Shown in pieces: positions 63,544 to 64,000 of a stretch of 64,000 nucleotides of DNA. The DNA lies in the NCBI GenBank assembly GCA_001464115.1, contig LNES01000003.1, positions 434,001 through 498,000 of the forward strand, read 5' to 3'. The stretch is from Chlamydiae bacterium Ga0074140. Lineage in GTDB: Bacteria; Chlamydiota; Chlamydiia; Chlamydiales; Rhabdochlamydiaceae. Position 1 is the stretch's first letter. Every line of letters starts with the position of its first letter. The notes below the pieces were generated by a model. It saw only the letters and a list, made by a program, of their open reading frames with translations. It had not been told where the DNA came from and searched no databases. A program made the position numbers and the translations under genes.

Positions 63544-64000
63544 CTATCTCTTTTTTTTGCGGCGTGCAATGCGACGCAGACGTAAGCGTTCGCGCCAGGT
63601 CAGGCTTCCTTTGCCATGGAGAGAGACTTTGGAGAGCATCTCATCAGCGAACTCCTCGTCAGTTAAGATCGCGCGGCCCGTTTTAAAATCGTAGATTTTG
63701 GCGCGGCTACTCGTGGCGGAAAAGCTCTGTTTTGCGGGCTTCCCACCGAAAATTTTTATCACAACCGTTTCGAAGGGGAAAAGGGAGGGGAAAGGGCCGT
63801 GCACTTTCCATGCTATCAAAGGATAGATGTAACCGAAAATGCCGCCAGCAAAATAGGCGAGGGCGTTAAGCCATGCGCCGGAGGAGAGGTCGATAAATAG
63901 GTTGGCGCCAAGGATAGAAAGGATTAGCCATTTGGCTTTAATCGGAACGGCGAGAAGGAAGAGGAGTTGCGCTTCTGGGAAGAGCATGAGCCAAGCGATG
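63544..64000 (-). CDS. Rhomboid-family-like membrane protein, C-terminal part (runs off the window)
   Basis: The frame is open to the window edge (I-A-W-L before the first Met), so the N-terminus is missing. Hydrophobic helices include FPEAQLLFLLAVPIKAKW and WLNALAYFAGGIFGYIYPLI. The latter corresponds to the rhomboid last core helix, whose consensus A-H-L-G-G-x-x-x-G-Y is here A-Y-F-A-G-G-I-F-G-Y, so the catalytic His appears replaced by Tyr. The C-terminal tail (LTDEEFADEMLSKVSLHGKG then SLTWRERLRLRR) is typical of bacterial rhomboid relatives. The catalytic Ser would lie outside the window. Confidence 0.6.
   Translation of the reverse strand, partial: IAWLMLFPEAQLLFLLAVPIKAKWLILSILGANLFIDLSSGAWLNALAYFAGGIFGYIYPLIAWKVHGPFPSLFPFETVVIKIFGGKPAKQSFSATSSRAKIYDFKTGRAILTDEEFADEMLSKVSLHGKGSLTWRERLRLRRIARRKKKR

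Overview
This window reads as chromosomal DNA from an environmental ('Chlamydia-like') member of the Chlamydiota. The evidence is gene content and order, not a database match. There is a fused aroD-aroE gene next to aroB-aroA-aroK-aroC. There is a tilS-ftsH-[insert]-pnp-rpsO-tadA block, with an extra-long FtsH. There is an mdh ... FAD-oxidoreductase - MBL hydrolase - hflX neighbourhood. There are rplM-rpsI, a pair of LptF/LptG permeases, a GadC/XasA-type antiporter, F-box proteins and an Inc-like bilobed hydrophobic protein. Citrate synthase, two-partner secretion, RtcB, carboxypeptidase Taq, PagL and LicD are not part of the reduced Chlamydiaceae gene set, which points to an amoeba- or other-host-associated lineage. 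Genes are dense, often overlap by 1-4 bases, and many start sites are decided by strong GGAG ribosome sites.

Layout. 1-3.9 kb: a foldback repeat, a small secreted protein, a 715-aa membrane protein under a Fur-like box, and a second foldback repeat. 3.9-10.4 kb: shikimate pathway (aroDE with two unknown genes on the minus strand, aroB-A-K-C on plus). 10.5-14.0 kb: envelope cluster (PagL-like deacylase, O-antigen-ligase-like protein, LicD, RDD protein). 14.3-15.5 kb: a Tiki/TraB-like protein. 15.5-21.2 kb, minus strand: a tightly coupled operon TpsA - TpsB - [2H phosphoesterase::archease fusion] - RtcB. 21.2-25.1 kb: two more foldback repeats around a DUF4383-like protein, an epimerase and an SPW-VKOR protein. 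25.2-25.4 kb: tRNA-Ala and tRNA-Ile. 25.4-35.6 kb: DMT transporter, mdh-gltA, FAD oxidoreductase, MBL hydrolase, hflX, radC, marC, mtaB and a GH95-tail-like protein. 35.6-39.1 kb: an 'MSIAPV' protein, an antiporter and an AlbA_2 regulator. 39.2-45.3 kb: glgB, ligA and two F-box proteins. 45.4-50.7 kb: membrane protein, miaB, rplM-rpsI, Inc-like protein and carboxypeptidase Taq. 50.7-64 kb: dsbA-like/dsbB, PAP2, LptF/G pair, tilS, ftsH, a predicted cysteine-protease-like protein, pnp, rpsO, tadA with an extra domain, and a partial rhomboid-like protein.

Most interesting: the four-gene operon that couples a secreted TPS exoprotein and its transporter to a complete-looking RNA-repair set (2H phosphoesterase fused to a shortened archease, then RtcB). 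Next come several host-directed candidates (Cys-His-Asp protease-like protein, two F-box proteins, Inc-like protein, two proteins sharing an MSIAPV start) and a family of 0.4-0.57-kb intergenic foldback repeats with AATAGAC terminal inverted repeats. All functional statements are from sequence reading alone. No similarity search was run.
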